Shown here: in pieces, positions 27,216-37,453 of the stretch | Numbering within the stretch: position 1 is the first letter of the stretch | Layout of the letters: each line of letters opens with the position of its first letter | NCBI GenBank assembly: GCA_963821235.1 | Contig: CAWGCS010000001.1 | Span: 1,798,001 to 1,862,000 of the forward strand | DNA length: 64,000 nt | Direction of reading: 5' to 3' | Source of the DNA: CTSoil-043 sp963821235 | GTDB taxonomy: Bacteria > Chloroflexota > Limnocylindria > Limnocylindrales > CSP1-4 | Translations under genes and position numbers: made by a program | The notes under the pieces: generated by a model | Told to the model about the DNA's origin: nothing | What the model saw: the letters and a program-made list of their open reading frames with translations, nothing else | The model's database searches: none

Positions 27216-28010
27216 TCAGGCCTCGAGCGGCTCGATCCGGTAGGTGCAGCAGCGATCGCCCGACGCGATGTGGGTCGTCCGGACGACGCGGGCCTCGAGG
27301 ACCTCCTCGAAGAGCTGCAGCTCGGCGCGGCAGGCGGCGGGGTGCCCGGCCGCGGCGCCCAGGATCGCGCAGTTGTGCTCGCGGAGCTCGATCGCACCCC
27401 CGTTGGAGAACGGCATCTCCGCCCGGCACAGGTAGCCGGACTCGTCCTGGACCACGGCCAGCTCGCGGACCTTCTCGGCCAGCGTCGGCCGTGGCCCGAG
27501 ATGCTCCGCGAATCGCGACCGGATCCGGTCGCGGAGGAGGCGGCGACGGGCCTGGAAGACCTCCTCGACGAGGTCGTCGCCACCCACCTCCACGATGGAC
27601 TCCAGGAGGGTCGTGGCCAGGCCGTCGTAGTTGGCCGGCAGGCTGCGCTGGGCGGCCGACGTGACGTCGTAGAGGTGGCGTGGTCGCCCGACGCCGTGGC
27701 GGACCGCCTGGCGGACGACGAAGCCGGCCGCCTCGAGCTCGCGCAGGCGCTGGAGGGTGCCCGTCCGGCTCATCCCCAGGTGGGCGGCGATGGCGTCGGG
27801 CCCGGCGGCGCCGCCCTCGCGGAGGGCGAGGAGGATGGCCCGCCCGTGGGCGTCGTCCGGCGAGTGGCCGTTGCCGTGGCCGCGCTCCCGCTCGCCGCCG
27901 TGGCCGTTCCCGTGGTCGGCCGGCGACTCCGCGGGGGCCGCGGCCGGGCGAGGCTCTGGGTGGGAGGCGGGTTCGCTCACGGGACCAAGGCTAGCATTCG
28001 TCGCGCTCAT
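27216..28010 (-). CDS. SufR-like iron-sulfur HTH transcriptional regulator
   Basis: DNA-binding regulator, 264 aa. Residues 1-55 are low-complexity and His/Gly-rich (HGNGHGGERERGHGNGH); then a winged helix (about 58-125, IAAHLGMSRTGTLQRLRELE) and a sensor domain with Cys residues in LCRAEM, HNCAIL, ACRAEL and RCCTYRI. In SufR and relatives such cysteines hold a [4Fe-4S] cluster that controls DNA binding. No suf genes are in the window. The start overlaps the stop of the upstream lipoprotein gene (ATGA), so they form one operon. Convergent with adenosine deaminase. Confidence 0.8.
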   Translation of the reverse strand: MSATNASLGPVSEPASHPEPRPAAAPAESPADHGNGHGGERERGHGNGHSPDDAHGRAILLALREGGAAGPDAIAAHLGMSRTGTLQRLRELEAAGFVVRQAVRHGVGRPRHLYDVTSAAQRSLPANYDGLATTLLESIVEVGGDDLVEEVFQARRRLLRDRIRSRFAEHLGPRPTLAEKVRELAVVQDESGYLCRAEMPFSNGGAIELREHNCAILGAAAGHPAACRAELQLFEEVLEARVVRTTHIASGDRCCTYRIEPLEA

Positions 28011-28480
28011 CCGCCGACGGCGGCCCTCTCCAGCGCGGCGCGCAGCGCCTTCTCGAAGCCGGCGGCCCACGGACCCGGCCCGGCGAAGACGTAAGGAGAT
28101 GCGTCGACCGAGGCGTAGGAGGTGGGGTCGGTCACGTAGGCGCGGGCGCAGAGGTCGACGGTCGGCCGCAGCTCGTCGAAGACGTCCGCGTTCCTGAAGG
28201 CATAGAGGTAGACCCGGGTCGGCCGGTCCTGGTCGAGGCCGGAGGCGTCGAACGAGATGGCGGTCCGCGCCAGGCGCTGGTCGTCGCAGCCGGAGTCCCC
28301 CGAGACGACGTGGTCCACGGCGACCCCGGCCACGGCCAGCTCGGCGACCACGCCCGCGAAGTCGGTCGGGGTGGGCTTGGGGCTCTGGGGCGTGAACGCG
28401 GAGCACCCGCCGAGGAGGACGGCCGCGAAGAGAGGGGCGAGGGCGGCGAGGGCGCCACGACGCGGGCGACGGCGCGACAT
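28007..28480 (-). CDS. Putative lipoprotein, unknown function
   Basis: A 157-aa protein with an Arg-rich N-terminus, a hydrophobic stretch and lipobox LGGC (Cys26). The mature part contains two further Cys (SGCDD and DLCARAY) that could form a disulfide outside the membrane. No family recognised. It is the first gene of an operon with the SufR-like regulator and is preceded by a -10 box placed for leaderless expression. Confidence 0.7.
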   Translation of the reverse strand: MSRRRPRRGALAALAPLFAAVLLGGCSAFTPQSPKPTPTDFAGVVAELAVAGVAVDHVVSGDSGCDDQRLARTAISFDASGLDQDRPTRVYLYAFRNADVFDELRPTVDLCARAYVTDPTSYASVDASPYVFAGPGPWAAGFEKALRAALERAAVGG

Positions 28481-28486
28481 CGCCCG

Positions 28487-28492
28487 AGCCTA
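28487..28492 (-). promoter_or_regulatory. -10 box placed for a leaderless lipoprotein/SufR-like operon
   Basis: TAGGCT on the minus strand ends 6 bases before the ATG at 28480. Confidence 0.45.
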
Positions 28493-28563
28493 GCACGGAG
28501 CCCGCGCCGTAGCCTCCCGCGCCGACTGGCGCCGCCCGGACGGCCCTCCGTTGAACGCGGCGA

Positions 28564-31497
28564 TCAGCGGCGGGCGCGGCGCTTGGCGTCGCGCAGGCGG
28601 GCGAGCGTGTCGGCCGGCTCGTTGGCGGTCGCCGTGGATGGCGCCGCCGGCGGCGCCGATGGAGCCGCCGCTCGCCCGGTGGTGGCGGCCGGGCCCGCAG
28701 CCGGTGGTGCCTGCTCGCGGGCCGCCGGTCCGCCGGGCGCTCCCGGCCCGGCGGCCGGGCCCGCCTCGCGCCGGATGGCGGCCCGGGTCGTCTCCCCCGA
28801 GGCGCGCTCGCGGGCTGCCAGCATCCCCTCGACCGGCGCCGGCCGCGCGGCGATGCGACCCCGGCGGGCGGGGATGCCGCGCACCCAGGCGCCCGCCGCG
28901 GCGAGGTCGCGCCGCGTCAGCTGCACCCGACGCAGGAAGACGTCGAGCGGCCAGAGGAGCACGGCCAGGACGAGCAGCCACGGCCAGAGCGGCGTCTCGC
29001 GCGCAGTGGTACCCAGGTCGTGCCGCCAGACCGAGCGTGCCGAGTCCACGACGCGCCCACCCGTCGCGTCCCGGATCGCGGCCAGGAGTGGCTCGTTCGT
29101 GCCGAGGAGGCGATACTCGGCCGGCGTGGGCGCCACGAGGCCGAGCGTCCGGCCCACCGCCGAGGCTCCCGCCCGTGTCTGGGTCACGCGCAGGGCGTAG
29201 GCGCCGGCCGTCAGCTGGCCGATCGGGGCCTCGTAGACCCCCGGCGCCACCTGGGCGAGGTCGACCCGCCGCTGCTCGAGGGCCGGGTCGACCATCACCA
29301 CGCTCGTGGCGTAGAAGTCGCGTGGCGACCCGTCCGGCCCCACGCTCTCGACGCGGAGCGTCGTCCCGTCGGGGCCGCTCACGAAGCGGGCCTCGATGCC
29401 GCCGGATTCCTCGCCCGGCAGGGTCCAGGAGACCAGCTGGCCGAAGAAGCGCGTGAAGCCGTCCCAGCCGACCCAGTTCCTGGCCCAGCGGCCGCTCGCG
29501 TCCGACGTCCAGGCCACCGCTCGCCCCAGGCCGTACTGCCACTGGGCGAGGACCGGGTCGGACCGCCCAGAGACGAGGACCGACGTGGCGGCCGCCTTGA
29601 CGGTCGTCCCGTTGTAGCCGAGGAGCGACGGGAAGCCGGCGTCGAGGCCACGGATGATCGGCGAGGAGGCGGCGACGGCGGGGAAGAAGCGCTCCTCCAC
29701 GATCTGCTGGCCGGATACCTGCTCCGTCTCCTTGAGGAAGATGTCGGGGATGGCCGACGGGTTCTCGGCGGCGTAGAAGCGCCCGCCGCCGCGCTGGGCG
29801 AGCTCCTCGAGGAAGGGGTTGGCCCCGCCGCCGGCGCCCACCGTCGAGAGGGTGATCCCGGCCGCCTTCATGCGGGCGAGGATCGCGTCGTACTGGCCGC
29901 TGCTCGACCAGCCGTCGGTCAGGAGGATCAGGTGGCGGCGCGTCGCGGTCGCTCCCTCGAGGGCCTTGACCCCCTCGTCGAGGCCGGCGTAGATGTTCGT
30001 CTGGCCGTCCGCGTTGATTGACCCGAGGCTGCCCTGGAGGTCGGTGATCGAGCCCAGGGGGGCCCGCCTGACCACCCAGTTCGCCCGCTCGTTGAAGGCG
30101 ACCACGCCCAGCTCGTCGGTCGCCTGGAGGGCGGCCGCCGCCCGGAGGATCGCCTCCTTGCCGATGTCCACCTTGCGCACGCCGGAGAGCTGGACGGCCT
30201 GGCTGCGATCGAAGGTGTTGCAGTGGCAGGCGGCCATCGAGCCGGACTCATCGATCACGACGACGAGGGCGACGTCCGGCCGCCGCTCGCGGTTGCGGAC
30301 GCCCATCTCGACCGGCAGAGCGGCCTCGAGCGGCGTGTCGCGATACCCGCCGGCGCCGTAGCTGTGAGGGCCGCCGACCATCACGAGGCCCTTCCCGAAG
30401 TCGCGCGTGGCGGAGCGCAGCGCCTCGAGCTGCCGCGTCGTGAAGCGGATCCGGGGCACGTCCACGATGACCACGCTGTCGAAGCCCGACAGGGTCGCCG
30501 GGTCGTCGGGGACGAGCTCGGGAAGCATCGTCACGACGTCGCCCTCGCGGGTCCTGAGGGCGGCGACGAGGTCGCGGGCCACCGCCTCGTCGCCGGGGAC
30601 GACCAGGATCCGCGGCGGCCCCGAGACGAGCGTCGAGGCGTCGGCCCGGTCGTTCTGGGGGAAGGTGTCCCCGGCGGCCTCGACGACCGCCCGGAAGACG
30701 TGGAAGCCCGGCGTCTTGGGGGTCACGTTGAAAACGACCGGGGTCGTGCCGGCGACCAGGGAGGTGCGCCGGGTCTCGACGAGGGCGCCGTCGGCGTAGA
30801 GGCGGATCGCGGCCGGCTGAGCGACGGTGGAGCGGATCTCGACCGTGACCTCGAGCTGCTCGCCGAGGCGCGAGGTGGTGGGCACGCCGACCCGCTCGAC
30901 GAGCACCTCGTCGGCCGCGCCGAGGCCGATCGTCCGGGTCGTCACCTGGATCCCCCGGGCGCCCGCCCGGGCGGCCTCCACCTGGCCCGTCCCGGTCGTG
31001 TCGTTGCCGTCCGAGAGGAGCACGATCCGCTGCTGCGCCGCGTCCGGGAAGAGCGCGCCCGCGAGGCGCAGGGCGGCCCCGATGTCGGTGGCGCCGCGGA
31101 CCGGCGTCGAGGCGAGGCGGTCCAGGTCGGTCAACTCGTCGGGGAGCCGCTCCACGAGGGCGTCCTGGCCGAAGGCGACGACCCCCGCCACGTCGCCCTC
31201 GGGGCGCTCGGCCAGCGCCTCGCGGACGAAGGCCAATGCCTCGACGCGCCCGGCGTTGCCGACCGAATTGGAGAGATCAACGACGAAGACGGTCGCCAGC
31301 CGGTCCGCTGGCAGCACGACCGCGACGCCGGCGAGCGCCATCGCCAGGGCCGAGACGAGAAGCACCCGGATGAGGAGGGCGAGCCGCGCCCGCGTGTCGC
31401 CGAGCCCGCGCCGGGCCAGGAGCTGGAGGGCAACGAGGAGCCCTCCCCCCACCGGGATGACGAGGAGCAGAAGCGGCGCGGTCGCTGTCGCCCCCAT
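28564..31497 (-). CDS. Membrane protein with two VWA domains (last gene of the MoxR operon)
   Basis: A 977-aa protein. Two N-terminal membrane helices (about 8-28 and 40-63), a first VWA domain with MIDAS motif DLSNS (about 74), a glutamine-amidotransferase-like segment (about 290-400, VMVGGPHSYGAGGYRDTPLE), a second VWA domain with DESGS (about 416), then a C-terminal membrane helix (LWPWLLVLAVLLWPLDVFL) and a disordered Ala/Pro/Arg tail. Next to the second MIDAS is an unusual Cys pair (ACHC). The large middle part probably faces outside. ATG overlaps the preceding stop (TGATG). Likely a metal-dependent adhesion or assembly factor acted on with MoxR; specific role unknown. Confidence 0.8.
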   Translation of the reverse strand: MGATATAPLLLLVIPVGGGLLVALQLLARRGLGDTRARLALLIRVLLVSALAMALAGVAVVLPADRLATVFVVDLSNSVGNAGRVEALAFVREALAERPEGDVAGVVAFGQDALVERLPDELTDLDRLASTPVRGATDIGAALRLAGALFPDAAQQRIVLLSDGNDTTGTGQVEAARAGARGIQVTTRTIGLGAADEVLVERVGVPTTSRLGEQLEVTVEIRSTVAQPAAIRLYADGALVETRRTSLVAGTTPVVFNVTPKTPGFHVFRAVVEAAGDTFPQNDRADASTLVSGPPRILVVPGDEAVARDLVAALRTREGDVVTMLPELVPDDPATLSGFDSVVIVDVPRIRFTTRQLEALRSATRDFGKGLVMVGGPHSYGAGGYRDTPLEAALPVEMGVRNRERRPDVALVVVIDESGSMAACHCNTFDRSQAVQLSGVRKVDIGKEAILRAAAALQATDELGVVAFNERANWVVRRAPLGSITDLQGSLGSINADGQTNIYAGLDEGVKALEGATATRRHLILLTDGWSSSGQYDAILARMKAAGITLSTVGAGGGANPFLEELAQRGGGRFYAAENPSAIPDIFLKETEQVSGQQIVEERFFPAVAASSPIIRGLDAGFPSLLGYNGTTVKAAATSVLVSGRSDPVLAQWQYGLGRAVAWTSDASGRWARNWVGWDGFTRFFGQLVSWTLPGEESGGIEARFVSGPDGTTLRVESVGPDGSPRDFYATSVVMVDPALEQRRVDLAQVAPGVYEAPIGQLTAGAYALRVTQTRAGASAVGRTLGLVAPTPAEYRLLGTNEPLLAAIRDATGGRVVDSARSVWRHDLGTTARETPLWPWLLVLAVLLWPLDVFLRRVQLTRRDLAAAGAWVRGIPARRGRIAARPAPVEGMLAARERASGETTRAAIRREAGPAAGPGAPGGPAAREQAPPAAGPAATTGRAAAPSAPPAAPSTATANEPADTLARLRDAKRRARR

Positions 31498-33566
31498 CAG
31501 GCGGGCCTTCCCGGGCCGGCCGAGGCGACGCTCGGCCGGCCCGCCGGGCCGCGACCCCGGCGGCGGGCGAGCCAGCGCCGCACCCGGACCAGGGCGTCCC
31601 GCTGGAAGACGGCCGCCTCGAGGACGAGGAGCGCGATCGCGATCGCGGCGAGCGGGATCCACAGGTCGTCGCGGGCCGGTGGCCGATCGCCGGCCGCTTG
31701 GCCCGCGGCCGCCGACCCCAGCTTCTCGAGCGCCGCCGCGGAGCCGGGCGCGATCGTCGATTCGCCCACGTCGAAGAGGTCGACCGCGAACTGGACGGGC
31801 GCGTTGGGATCGACGAGGACCGCGGCGGCCGAGGACGAGGCGACGGCGGTCGGCGAGGTGGCCGGAGTCGGCGACGCCGTACCACCCGACGCGGCCGCCG
31901 GGTCCGGGCTGGGCCCCGCCATTCCGAGCGGGGCGACCGTGTAGACGCCGACCTGCTCGGTCGAGGCGAAGGTCGCCGTCGCCCCGCCGGTGACGGCCGG
32001 GGCCAGGTCCAGCGCGGTCCCGTCCGGTCGGGTGACCCGGACCCCCGTCGCCCCGGCCGGGACGGCCAGGCTGACCAGCGTGCCGGGCGCCACTGCCGTG
32101 GTCGGCGCGCGCGACGCGCCGACCAGCTCGCCGACCAGGTTGCTGACGAGGATCGGGAAGGCGACCTGCAGCGGCAGGTCGGAGCGGCGCGGCTCGAAGG
32201 CGAGGACGCCGGTGGCCACGCCGTCGCGGGAGCCGGTGTAGAGGAGGGGATCGCCGGCAGCCGTCGGGAGGACGGTCCGCGCCCAGTCGGGCAGGGTCAG
32301 GCGCGTGGCCTGGGCGATGTGGACGGTCGTGAGGTCGACGTAGCGCAGGAGCGGCTCGTCGGGCGCCGGGCGGCCCAGCGCCGGGTCCCTGATCGTCCCG
32401 CTGAACGTGCCCAGGGCGCTCGAGCCGGGCGGCGCGATGGCCAGGGTCGGCACCCGGGGCAGGATCGCCGGGAGCGCCGCGTCGAAGATGACGAGGTCGA
32501 AGAGCTCGGGCCTGGTCCCCGGGCCGTAGTCGGCGGGCTTCACGCCGTAGAGCTCGGCGTTGGGCAGGTAGCTGAGGGCCGTCTCCAGGTACGGATCGCC
32601 CTCGGTCACGAGGAGGATGCGCAGGAGCCGGTCCGGCGGCACGACGGCCCAGGCCCGGTCGTCGAGGGCCAGCTGATCTTCGCCGGCCAGGCGCACCTCG
32701 ACGACCCGCACGTCAAGCGGGACGTCGTCGATCCCGACGTCGGCCCGGCTGACGGGATCGATGAAGAGGTCGCGCGCCTCGAGGAGCCGGCCATCGCCCC
32801 ACAGCTCCACCCGCTCTGTGGCCGGCTCGAGGTCGAGATTGGCGATCGAGATGAAGACCGAGCGGGTGACGGCGGTCGGGGATCCGCGGACCGCCAGGGC
32901 CACGATGGCCTGGTTCTTGCGCTCACGGCCGACCTGCAGGACCCTGACCGGGGCCGCCACCCGCAGGTCGGCGGGCGGCGTGAAGGCGGCGTCGGTGGTC
33001 ACCAGGACCTGGGCGTCTCCCGCCCGCGCGGCGAGCGCGGAGGCGAGGGCGAGAGCTTCACCCATGTCCGCGGTGGCCGGCGTGGGGACGATCGCGGCCA
33101 GGGCCGCCCGCACCCGTCCCATGTCCGTCGTCGCGTTGGCCACCACGCGGGGCGTCGGCCCGGCCGCCACCACGCTGACCCGGCCGCCCGACGGCAGGTC
33201 CCGCAGCGCGTCGAGGGCGAGCGCCTTGGCGGCCTCGAGACGCGAGGGCACGACGTCCGTCGCGGCCATGCTGGCCGAGGCGTCGACCACCAGCACGAGG
33301 TCGCGGGCCAGCGTCGCCGGGCGCTCGGCGAACGGCTGCGCGGCGACGAGGGCGAGGAGGATGACGAGGAGGAGCTGGAGGAGGAGCAGGAACGAGCGGC
33401 GCAAGCGCTGCCACGGCGCGTTGGCCTGGAGGTCCTCGCCGAAGCGCTGCCAGAGGAGGGTGGAGCTCACGGTCCGCTCGGTCCGGCGCAGCTTGAGCAT
33501 CCAGAAGGCGACCACCAGTGGCAGGAAGGCGAGGCCGAGGAGGGCGAGAGGGGCGGCGAGCGGCAT
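31497..33566 (-). CDS. BatA/VWA-domain membrane protein
   Basis: A 689-aa protein with the BatA N-terminal membrane module (LGLAFLPLVVAFWMLKLRRTER, then LLLLQLLLVILLALVAAQP), a VWA domain with MIDAS DASAS near residue 91, a long extracytoplasmic region, a Ser/Pro/Ala linker and a final membrane helix near 640. BatA proteins accompany MoxR ATPases in many bacteria and are linked to envelope stress or metalloprotein maturation. Coupled to the downstream double-VWA gene; 12 bases after the DUF58 gene. Confidence 0.82.
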   Translation of the reverse strand: MPLAAPLALLGLAFLPLVVAFWMLKLRRTERTVSSTLLWQRFGEDLQANAPWQRLRRSFLLLLQLLLVILLALVAAQPFAERPATLARDLVLVVDASASMAATDVVPSRLEAAKALALDALRDLPSGGRVSVVAAGPTPRVVANATTDMGRVRAALAAIVPTPATADMGEALALASALAARAGDAQVLVTTDAAFTPPADLRVAAPVRVLQVGRERKNQAIVALAVRGSPTAVTRSVFISIANLDLEPATERVELWGDGRLLEARDLFIDPVSRADVGIDDVPLDVRVVEVRLAGEDQLALDDRAWAVVPPDRLLRILLVTEGDPYLETALSYLPNAELYGVKPADYGPGTRPELFDLVIFDAALPAILPRVPTLAIAPPGSSALGTFSGTIRDPALGRPAPDEPLLRYVDLTTVHIAQATRLTLPDWARTVLPTAAGDPLLYTGSRDGVATGVLAFEPRRSDLPLQVAFPILVSNLVGELVGASRAPTTAVAPGTLVSLAVPAGATGVRVTRPDGTALDLAPAVTGGATATFASTEQVGVYTVAPLGMAGPSPDPAAASGGTASPTPATSPTAVASSSAAAVLVDPNAPVQFAVDLFDVGESTIAPGSAAALEKLGSAAAGQAAGDRPPARDDLWIPLAAIAIALLVLEAAVFQRDALVRVRRWLARRRGRGPAGRPSVASAGPGRPA

Positions 33567-33578
33567 CGCGGGCCCTCC

Positions 33579-34544
33579 CTAGCCGACGACCCGCCGGCGC
33601 CGCAGCTCGGCGAAGACGAGGTCGGCGAGGGGCACGTCGCTGGTCAGCGGGACGTAGGCGATCCGGCGTTTCGCCGCCAGCGCGGCGATCTCCGTCCGCC
33701 AGGCCTCGACCCGGGCGGCGTAGCGCTCGCGCGCGGCGAGGTCGAGGGTGACGTCCACCGTCGCCCCGGTCTCCGCGTCGACGAGGCGAAGGTCCCCCTC
33801 CAGCGTGGGGTTCAGCTCGTCGGGGGCCAGGACGTGGAGGACGATCACGTCGGAGCCGGTTCCGGCGAGGTCGCGGATGGCCCGCTCGGCACCGGGGTCG
33901 AGGAGGTCGGAGACGAGCACGAGCACGCCGCGGCCGCTCATCTGGGCGAGGGCGTGCCGGCAGGCGGCGACCAGGTCGGTGGCGCCCGCCGCGGGCGCGA
34001 TCGCGGACAGCTCCGCCAGGAGCCGGAAGGCCCGGCCGGAGCCGCGGAGCGCCGCTCGCCGGCGGGCGGTGCGGCCGCCCAGCGAGGCCAGCACGACGCG
34101 GTCCTCCGCGGCCAGGGCGATGTAGCCGAGGGCGGCCGCCGCGCGCTTGGCGAAGACGAGCTTGTCGGGGCTTCCGTGGGCCATCGAGGCGGAGCCGTCG
34201 ACGAGGAGGCCGACCGTCAGGTCCTCCTCCTCGATGAAGAGCTTCACGAGCAGCTTCTCGAGCCGCGCGTAGACGTTCCAGTCGAGCTGGCGGAGGTCGT
34301 CGCCCAGGCTGTAGTCGCGGTAGTCGGCGAACTCGACGGACTGGCCCCGCTTCACGCTCCGCCGGCCGCCCTTGAGGCCGCCCCGGACGGGCCGCCGGAT
34401 CAGGACGGAGAGGCGCTCCAGGCGGCGCAGGAACTCCTCGTCGAAGACGGTGGGATCGACGTCGGACGGCAGGAACGCCGGGTGGCCGGCGCCGGGGCGC
34501 GCCCTCCCGGCCGATCCAGCGGCCTCGGTCGTCGAGCGCTCCAT
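33579..34544 (-). CDS. DUF58 domain protein
   Basis: A 321-aa cytoplasmic DUF58 protein with the family signature EFADYRDYSLGDDLRQLDWN (about 72-91) and a VWA-like half carrying a MIDAS motif in VDGSAS. DUF58 proteins are near-constant partners of MoxR ATPases and are thought to be recruited by them. It sits 18 bases downstream of moxR. No signal or membrane segments seen. Confidence 0.88.
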   Translation of the reverse strand: MERSTTEAAGSAGRARPGAGHPAFLPSDVDPTVFDEEFLRRLERLSVLIRRPVRGGLKGGRRSVKRGQSVEFADYRDYSLGDDLRQLDWNVYARLEKLLVKLFIEEEDLTVGLLVDGSASMAHGSPDKLVFAKRAAAALGYIALAAEDRVVLASLGGRTARRRAALRGSGRAFRLLAELSAIAPAAGATDLVAACRHALAQMSGRGVLVLVSDLLDPGAERAIRDLAGTGSDVIVLHVLAPDELNPTLEGDLRLVDAETGATVDVTLDLAARERYAARVEAWRTEIAALAAKRRIAYVPLTSDVPLADLVFAELRRRRVVG

Positions 34545-34562
34545 CGGCGCGGTCGGGCCGGC

Positions 34563-35587
<1,025 letters not shown>

Positions 35588-35588
<1 letters not shown>

Positions 35589-37453
35589 CACTTCGTCTCC
35601 TGGCCGGTGGGATCGAGGGCGCTGAAGTAGTCCCGGACGAAGTCCTTCACCGCCAGCGGCACGTAGCTGCGGTCGAGGGTCGTCTGGGCGTAGCGGTAGA
35701 AGTCGGAGAAGACGTCCGAGTAGGGGACGATGGCCGGGTTGTTCGTGCCGGTTCCGGTCCCCGTGCCGGGCTGGACCTGGCCGCCGTCGCCGCCGGTCCC
35801 GGCCACGTACGTCGGGTCGCCGGGGCGGCCGAGGCGATCGAAGGGTGCGTAGACGGAGGCCTGGTCGGCGGGCTCGCCGGCGGGACGGTTGCCGCTCACG
35901 GGCCCCCGGGCCGTTCCCGAGCCGATGCCGCTGCCGAGGTACCGGGCGTTCGAACCGCCGCCCCCGATCGAGCCTTGGCCCTGGCCTTGCCCTTGCCCCT
36001 GACCCTGGCCTTGGCCCTGGCCTTGCCCTTGCCCCTGACCCTGGCCTTGCCCTTGCCCTTGCCCCTGACCTTGCCCCTGCCCCTGCCCCTGGCCGGGGTT
36101 GCCGGAGCTGCCGGGGTTCCCGGAGCCGGCGGGTCCGCCCGATCCGCCGGGGTTGCCGGAGCTCCCGGGGCCCGCCTGGCCCTGCTGGCCCTGGGTGCCG
36201 GCGGTCTGGCCCCCGGGGCGACCCGCCTCGGCGAGCCGGCTGCGGGCGTCCTGGAGCTGCGAGGCGGCTCCGGAGAGATCGCGGTTGGTGGCTACTCGCT
36301 CCTGCGCGCCCCGGAGGGCGTCGCCGAGCCGTCCGAGGGCCTCCGCGGCGGCCGCCCGGTCGCCCCGGGCGAGCGCGCTGGTCGCGTCGCGCAGCGCCGC
36401 GTCCGCGCCCGACCCGGCCTGGGCGGCGGCTCCCTGCAGCGTGGCCAGCTCCTGGCCCAACCGGCCGAGCTCGTCGGCGGCCGTGTCGTCGAGACGCCCG
36501 GCGAGCTCGTCGAGATCCGCGTTCGCCTGGTTGGGATCGCCGGCTGGGTTGGCCGTCGCGTCACCGGTGGCGGTCCGGGAGAGGCCGCGACTCAGGGCGG
36601 CCAGGGCGGCTGCTCGCTCCTCGTTGGAGGGGTCGAGCTGCTCGCGGACCGAGGCCTCGACGCCACCGAGGCGGGCCAAGTTCCGGTCGAGGGCGCCCGG
36701 ATCCTGGCGCAGGCTCGCGGCGAGATCGCGCAGGTCGCGCGCCAGCTGGGTGCGCGGGTCCTGCGCGGAGCGGCCCTCGCGCTCCAGCCGCTCGGCCACC
36801 CGGTCGATCCGCTCGGCCGTCTGGATGGCTTCCTCGCGGACGGCGCGATCCCGGGCGATCTGCAGGTCCATCCCATTGGGGACCAGCACGAGGGGGAGGA
36901 CGAGTAGGGCGGCGATGGCAGCCACGGCCGCCGGCCGCCTCGACAGCCGGGGCCGGAAGGTCCGGGCCGGGGCGATCGCCAGGGCGGCCAGGGCATCCTG
37001 CCGCTGGCGGCTGACGAAGGCGGCATGGGCCGCGGCGTCGGGGCCATCCGGCAGCGGTGTATCCGCGGCGAAGGCCAGCGCGCTGCCGACGCGATCGGCG
37101 AGGCCCGCCTCGGCATCGACGGCGAGGGCCGTTTGGCCGAGCGTCGGTCGGGCGGCCACGCTCGCGCCCACGAGACCTGCCAGGACGACCATGGGAACGG
37201 CGACCGCGAGCTGCGGCGCAGTCTCGAGCGGGACGACCCGCGCGAGGGCCAGGAGGGCGACCTCGACGACCAGGCAGGTGGCGAGGGCCCCCCAGCCGCG
37301 CCGGACGATGCGTCGCAGCCAGAGGCGATCCCGCTGCCGGCGCAGCCCGGACCGGAGGGCTCGCAGCTCGACATCCGCGGGGGATGGATCGGGCGGCGCG
37401 ATCGGGCGCTCCGGGCGGGGCCGGGCAGGCGGGCGGCGCAGCAGGTTGCTCAT
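35588..37453 (-). CDS. Membrane protein with Gly-Gln repeat, unknown function
   Basis: A 621-aa protein: Arg-rich cytoplasmic start, two membrane helices (about 58-105), a third near 180 (AVAAIAALLVLPLVLVP), then a long helical Ala/Arg/Leu/Asp-rich region (about 195-420), a Gly/Ser/Asn-rich stretch, about 20 consecutive Gly-Gln dipeptides, and a short conserved-looking end (VFSDFYRYAQTTLDRSYVPL). The topology resembles DUF4175-like proteins found beside MoxR genes, but I do not claim the family. ATGA overlap with the ABC permease stop upstream. Confidence 0.75.
35972..36093. repeat. Hexanucleotide-type low-complexity repeat encoding (Gly-Gln)n
   Basis: About 122 bases built from CCCTGG, CCTTGC and CCCTGA-like hexamers; read on the minus strand they give about 20 Gly-Gln units. 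Synonymous variation between units suggests an old, selected tract or repeated slippage; length is likely variable between strains. Confidence 0.85.

Noticed and set aside
35972..36093. CRISPR-like repeat array
   Set aside because: The repeats are contiguous hexamers without spacers and encode Gly-Gln inside a gene.
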